NCBI RefSeq assembly: GCF_030127145.1
Contig: NZ_CP126158.1
Span: 372,001 to 436,000 of the forward strand
Direction: 5' to 3'
DNA: 64,000 bases
From: Halobaculum halobium
GTDB taxonomy: Archaea; Halobacteriota; Halobacteria; Halobacteriales; Haloferacaceae
The position numbers and the translations under genes were made by a program. Position 1 is the stretch's first letter, and the number at the start of each line of letters is the position of its first letter. Positions 60,849 to 64,000 of the stretch are shown in pieces. The notes under the pieces are model-generated. The model ran no database searches. It worked only from the letters and a program-made list of their open reading frames with translations, and was not told where the DNA came from.

Positions 60849-61844
60849 ATGCCGGAATCCGACTCGATGACGTACACGACACTCGGAGACACAGGCGTGG
60901 ACGTGTCGCGGTTGTGCCTCGGCTGCATGAACTTCGGGAGCGAGCGACCGTGGATGATGAACGACCGTGACGCGAGTATCGATCTGATTCACGAGGCGCT
61001 CGATCACGGCATCAACTTCCTCGACACCGCGAACGTCTACTCGACCGGCGAGAGCGAGGATATCGTCGGCGACGCCGTCGCCTCCGCGAACCGCGACGAA
61101 CTCGTCCTCGCAACCAAGGTGTTCGGCGAGATGCGCGACGGCCCGAACGGTTCGGGGCTCTCCCGGAAACACATCCTCGACCAGGTCGAGGCCAGCCTCG
61201 ATCGGCTGGACACCGACTACATCGACCTCTATCAGATCCACCGATGGGACGACGACACGCCGATCGAGGAGACGCTCGCGGCGCTGGATCGCCTCGTCGA
61301 GACCGGCCGCGTGCGCTACATCGGCGCCTCGACGATGACCGCCTACGAGTTCACCAAGGCGCTCTACACCAGCGACATCGAGGACTACAGTCGGTTCGCC
61401 TGTATGCAGCCCGAGTACTCCGCGGTCGCGCGCTACGAGGAGGCGAACTTGCTGGAGGTGTGCAACCGAGAGGGCGTCGGCGTGATTCCGTGGTCGCCGC
61501 TGGCCGGCGGCTTCCTCACCGGCAAGTACGAGCGCGAGGCCGAGCCGACCGAGGGCACCCGCGGTGCGGCCTCCGAGTCGGTTCGAGGGTACTTCACCGA
61601 GGAGAACTGGGCCGTGCTCGACGCCGTCCGGGACGTCGCAGCGGAGATCGACGCCACGCCGGCGCAGGTGGCGCTCGCTTGGCTGCTCGAACGGGACGTC
61701 GTCACCGCGCCGATCATCGGCCCGCGGTCGAGCGACCACCTCCGGGAGAACGTCGACGCTGTATCGGTCGACCTGAGCGACGAGGAGGCTGCGCGCATCG
61801 AGGCCCCGAAGACGCCCCGATGGCCCGCCCCCGGGAGCGACTGA
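60849..61844 (+). CDS. aldo/keto reductase
   Basis: A 331-residue NADPH-dependent oxidoreductase of the TIM-barrel AKR family. The catalytic tetrad is visible: Asp in FLDTANVY, Tyr in the same motif, Lys in LATKVFGE and His in LYQIHRWD. Cofactor-site motifs are IPWSPLAGGFLTGKYE and IIGPRSSDHLRENVDAV. ATG 60849 or the internal ATG at 60867 (MTYTTLGDTG) may start translation. Substrates are probably aldehydes or keto sugars. It diverges from rpl11 with about 130 bases between starts. Confidence 0.92.
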   Translation: MPESDSMTYTTLGDTGVDVSRLCLGCMNFGSERPWMMNDRDASIDLIHEALDHGINFLDTANVYSTGESEDIVGDAVASANRDELVLATKVFGEMRDGPNGSGLSRKHILDQVEASLDRLDTDYIDLYQIHRWDDDTPIEETLAALDRLVETGRVRYIGASTMTAYEFTKALYTSDIEDYSRFACMQPEYSAVARYEEANLLEVCNREGVGVIPWSPLAGGFLTGKYEREAEPTEGTRGAASESVRGYFTEENWAVLDAVRDVAAEIDATPAQVALAWLLERDVVTAPIIGPRSSDHLRENVDAVSVDLSDEEAARIEAPKTPRWPAPGSD

Positions 61845-61920
61845 GCCCTCGCGGGCACGTGCGGGCGGTTCGGGCGCTCGCAGGCGGTACGGTTTTCACT
61901 GAGCACCACAGCCACCCGTC

Positions 61921-62988
61921 ATGGAGACCGAGTCGCTCGTCGAAACGCTGGAGGCGGCTGGCCTGTCGCCGTACCAGGCCGAGGCGTACGTCGCGCTGCT
62001 GGAGTTGGGTACGGCGTCGGCGACCGACGTGGCGGATTCGAGCGGCGTCCCCGCTCCCCGGATCTACGACGTGTTGCGGACGCTCGAGGAGCGGGAGTAC
62101 ATCGAGACGTACGAGGCCGGCTCGCTGCAGGCACGTGCACACAGCCCCTCGGTCGTGTTGGACGACCTCCGGAGCCGGGCCGGCCGACTGGAGGCGGCCG
62201 CCGAGGAGGTGGAACAGCGGTGGGAACAGCCCGAGTTAGAGGCCGGCGGCGCGAGCATCGTCACGCGGTTCCGGACCGTCATCGAACGCGCGGAGACGTT
62301 CATCGAGGATGCGAACCACCAGATCCTCCTGTCGACGACGACCGCGAACCTCAGACGCCTCGCCCCGGTGCTTCGTGACGCGACCGATCGCGGTGTCTCG
62401 GTGCGTGTCTCCGTCCACACAGACGAGGCCGACGAACACCCGGACACGTCGCTGTTCGAGGACCTCTGTGTCGAGGCGCGCCACCGCCCGCTCCCCGCGC
62501 CGTTCGTCGCGCTCGCCGACCGTCGACAGGCGTCGTTCGCCCACCACCCCGACTCGTACGACCGCTACGGGGTGCTCGTGAACGACCGGACGCACACCTA
62601 CGTGTTCTACTGGTATTTCCTCACGACGCTGTGGGAACCGTGGAAGACGGTGTACGATGCGACAGAGTCGGGGCTTCCGACCGAGTACCTCGACGTGCGC
62701 CACCTCGTTCGCGACCTCCGGGAACTGGGCTGGCGGGAGACCCCGATCCGCCTCCGCGTCGACGGCTACGAGACAGACACCGGCGAAGAGTGCACCGTCG
62801 AGGGGACTGTCGTCGACGTCCGCGTCCCGTTCGCCTCGGAGGCCGACACCGGCTTCGAGTTGGCGGGGCAGGTCACCGTCGACCTCGATGCCGACGGCGA
62901 GCACGTCAGCGTCGGCGGGTGGGGGGCGATCGTCGAAGACGTCGAGGGAACGAGACTCACGATCGTCGACGCGCCCCGCACCGACTGA
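61921..62988 (+). CDS. TrmB-family transcriptional regulator
   Basis: A 355-residue regulator. The winged helix is at about residues 1-72 (AGLSPYQAEAYVALLELGTASATDVADSSGVPAPRIYDVLRTLEEREYIE). A PLD-like/TrmB middle domain follows (IEDANHQILLSTTTANLRRLAPVL, RQASFAHHPDSYDRYGVLVNDR), then a C-terminal beta domain that in TrmB binds sugars. It lies 195 bases upstream of, and on the same strand as, a sugar-type lipoprotein gene preceded by a palindrome. That context suggests local control of sugar uptake by a sugar-responsive repressor or activator; the ligand is unknown. Confidence 0.92.
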   Translation: METESLVETLEAAGLSPYQAEAYVALLELGTASATDVADSSGVPAPRIYDVLRTLEEREYIETYEAGSLQARAHSPSVVLDDLRSRAGRLEAAAEEVEQRWEQPELEAGGASIVTRFRTVIERAETFIEDANHQILLSTTTANLRRLAPVLRDATDRGVSVRVSVHTDEADEHPDTSLFEDLCVEARHRPLPAPFVALADRRQASFAHHPDSYDRYGVLVNDRTHTYVFYWYFLTTLWEPWKTVYDATESGLPTEYLDVRHLVRDLRELGWRETPIRLRVDGYETDTGEECTVEGTVVDVRVPFASEADTGFELAGQVTVDLDADGEHVSVGGWGAIVEDVEGTRLTIVDAPRTD

Positions 62989-63118
62989 CCACGTTCTCCC
63001 GGGACATCGACCGACAGTGTGAGGCAGTCGGGAACGCGGATTCCGCCGTATCACGACTTCGCGAGCGGGTGCGTCGCCGATCGAACGACCGGACAGCAAT
63101 CAGAGGCACTCGGCGCGC

Positions 63119-63139
63119 GTTGTTAACAACTACTGTTGT
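63119..63139. promoter_or_regulatory. palindromic operator upstream of the solute-binding protein gene
   Basis: A perfect 12-base palindrome, GTTGTTAACAAC (63119-63130), overlaps a second inverted repeat, ACAAC-TACT-GTTGT (63126-63139). The TATA box begins 14 bases downstream, so a protein bound here would sit next to TFB/TBP. The neighbouring TrmB-family regulator is the leading candidate for binding. Confidence 0.6.
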
Positions 63140-63152
63140 AAAACCCATAGCC

Positions 63153-63160
63153 TATATTAA
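63153..63160 (+). promoter_or_regulatory. TATA box for the solute-binding protein gene
   Basis: TATATTAA is centred about 27 bases before ATG 63184 in an AT-rich island (63120-63180). It is the strongest TATA match in the window and implies a leaderless, well expressed transcript. Confidence 0.75.
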
Positions 63161-63183
63161 TGATTGTTCCCTATTTCTCCCTG

Positions 63184-64000
63184 ATGTCTAACGACAAGAC
63201 ACGGAACGGGGTATCGCGGCGGGACTACCTCGCAGCAGCAAGCGGCGCGGGTGCGACGCTTGGGCTAGCTGGCTGTCTGGGTGGGGGCGACGGTGGCGGT
63301 GGGAGCGGGGGGCCGATCAACACCGAACCTCCTGAGGAAGATGTGACGATCCAGATCGCGGCCGACTCCAACTTCGCGAACGCGGCCGACGACATCGTGC
63401 AAACGCTCCGAGAGGACGGGGGACTCCCGGAGAACATCTCCATCGAGTTCCTCGCCGGGTCGTTCACCACCGGCGACCGGCGCTCGCAGTACCAACAGAT
63501 CCTCTCGGCCGGTCAGGAGCGACCGACGGTCCTGATGATGGACAACGGGTGGACGATTCCGTTCATCGCGCGCGAGCAGTTGGCGAACCTGAGCGAGGAG
63601 CTGCCGGCGTCGATCACGGATCAGGTCCAAGAGAACTACCTCTCGAACATGGTCGCGACGGCCCAGAACACCGACGGCGACCTCTTCGGTATTCCGCTGT
63701 TCGCGGACTTCCCGACGATCCAGTACCGCAAGGACCTGATGCGGGAGGCCGGCTACACCGACGAGGACTTCGACACGTGGGCAACCGAGCCGATGACGTG
63801 GCAGGAGTTCTCCTCGGTCGTTGCCGAGACGGTGGAAGCCACCGACGTGGACAACGGCTTCCTCTGGCAGGGCGCCTCCTACGAGGGCCTGTCCTGCTGT
63901 GACTTCATCGAGTTCATGGGCTCGCACGGCGGGTCGTACTTCGGCGAGTTCGAGAACTACTTCGGACCGATCGGCGACCGACCGATCACCGTCGACGAGG
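63184..64000 (+). CDS. ABC transporter substrate-binding lipoprotein (sugar type), 3' end cut by window
   Basis: At least 272 residues, open to the window edge. The N-terminus has a twin-arginine signal (SRRDYLAAASGAGATLGLAGC) with a lipobox LAGC, followed by a Gly-rich tether, so the protein is exported folded by Tat and lipid-anchored outside the cell. The mature part resembles MalE/UgpB-like family 1 binding proteins (VTIQIAADSNFANAADDIVQTL, FGIPLFADFPTIQYRKDLMREAGY, MTWQEFSSVV). Sugar or glycerol-phosphate is the probable ligand. TrmB and an operator precede it; permease and ATPase genes would be expected beyond 64000. Confidence 0.9.
   Translation, partial: MSNDKTRNGVSRRDYLAAASGAGATLGLAGCLGGGDGGGGSGGPINTEPPEEDVTIQIAADSNFANAADDIVQTLREDGGLPENISIEFLAGSFTTGDRRSQYQQILSAGQERPTVLMMDNGWTIPFIAREQLANLSEELPASITDQVQENYLSNMVATAQNTDGDLFGIPLFADFPTIQYRKDLMREAGYTDEDFDTWATEPMTWQEFSSVVAETVEATDVDNGFLWQGASYEGLSCCDFIEFMGSHGGSYFGEFENYFGPIGDRPITVDE

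Noticed and set aside
1..64000. CRISPR arrays, insertion sequences, integrase/att sites, tRNA and rRNA genes
   Set aside because: Intergenic gaps were scanned by eye for regularly spaced repeats, terminal inverted repeats and cloverleaf-like sequences; none was found. A tRNAscan or ISfinder search would settle it.

Overview
The window is chromosomal DNA from an extremely halophilic archaeon (class Halobacteria). The DNA is very GC-rich and the predicted proteins are strongly acidic. Many genes start 26-31 bases downstream of a TATA-like box, the leaderless layout usual in haloarchaea. Marker genes fit this placement: DpsA, haloarchaeal-type malate synthase, aMBF1, aEF-1beta, a CPxCG zinc micro-protein, the split L11 / L1-L10-P1 ribosomal arrangement, a PGF-CTERM surface protein, a JAMM desampylase homologue and an archaeal SRP RNA. 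I saw no rRNA operon, tRNA, CRISPR array, insertion sequence or prophage, so this looks like ordinary core chromosome. Genus cannot be fixed from sequence alone; a Halorubrum/Halobaculum-like lineage is plausible.

Layout. 1-10 kb: panB (3' end cut by the window), HAD phosphatase, acyl-CoA dehydrogenase, PGF-CTERM secreted protein, AlaX-type tRNA-Ala editing protein, aMBF1, 2-hydroxyacid dehydrogenase, FAH-family hydrolase, CBS protein, malate synthase. 10-18 kb: VOC protein, large FAD/Fe-S D-lactate-type dehydrogenase, aspartate-semialdehyde dehydrogenase, cystathionine synthase/lyase, class V aminotransferase. 18-28 kb: GNAT, DUF502 membrane protein, then archease - DoxX-like protein - RtcB (RNA ligation), small haloarchaeal proteins, a DUF2342-like metalloprotease, a geranylgeranyl-reductase-family flavoprotein, and SRP RNA on the minus strand. 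28-38 kb: two-subunit thiolase (catalytic-site Ser plus OB-fold partner), an OYE-type enzyme, NIF3-like protein, DpsA, HEAT-repeat protein, and a secreted phospholipase-D-like protein. 38-46.7 kb: RecJ-like DHH nuclease, JAMM peptidase overlapping RibL-type FAD synthetase, DUF1028 protein, a frameshifted zinc-ribbon gene, FolD and GlyA. 46.8-55.7 kb: CHAT-domain protease homologue, a 60-aa membrane micro-protein, TbsP-like regulator, a YcaO protein with an N-terminal Cys-rich E1-like region, a metallophosphatase, BirA and two stress proteins. 55.8-64 kb: aEF-1beta and zinc micro-protein, TctA-type permease, ribosomal stalk genes with a structured L1 leader, aldo/keto reductase, TrmB-family regulator and, past a palindromic operator, a Tat lipoprotein sugar-binding protein running off the window end.

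How genes work together. FolD and GlyA supply one-carbon units. Asd and the cystathionine enzyme belong to aspartate-family and sulfur amino-acid metabolism. RtcB and archease form the tRNA-splicing ligase system. uL1, uL10 and P1 form one operon whose leader can fold over its own ribosome binding site. TrmB plus the lipoprotein look like the start of a sugar-responsive ABC importer locus. The least understood parts are the CHAT protein with its convergent micro-protein, and the orphan YcaO enzyme.
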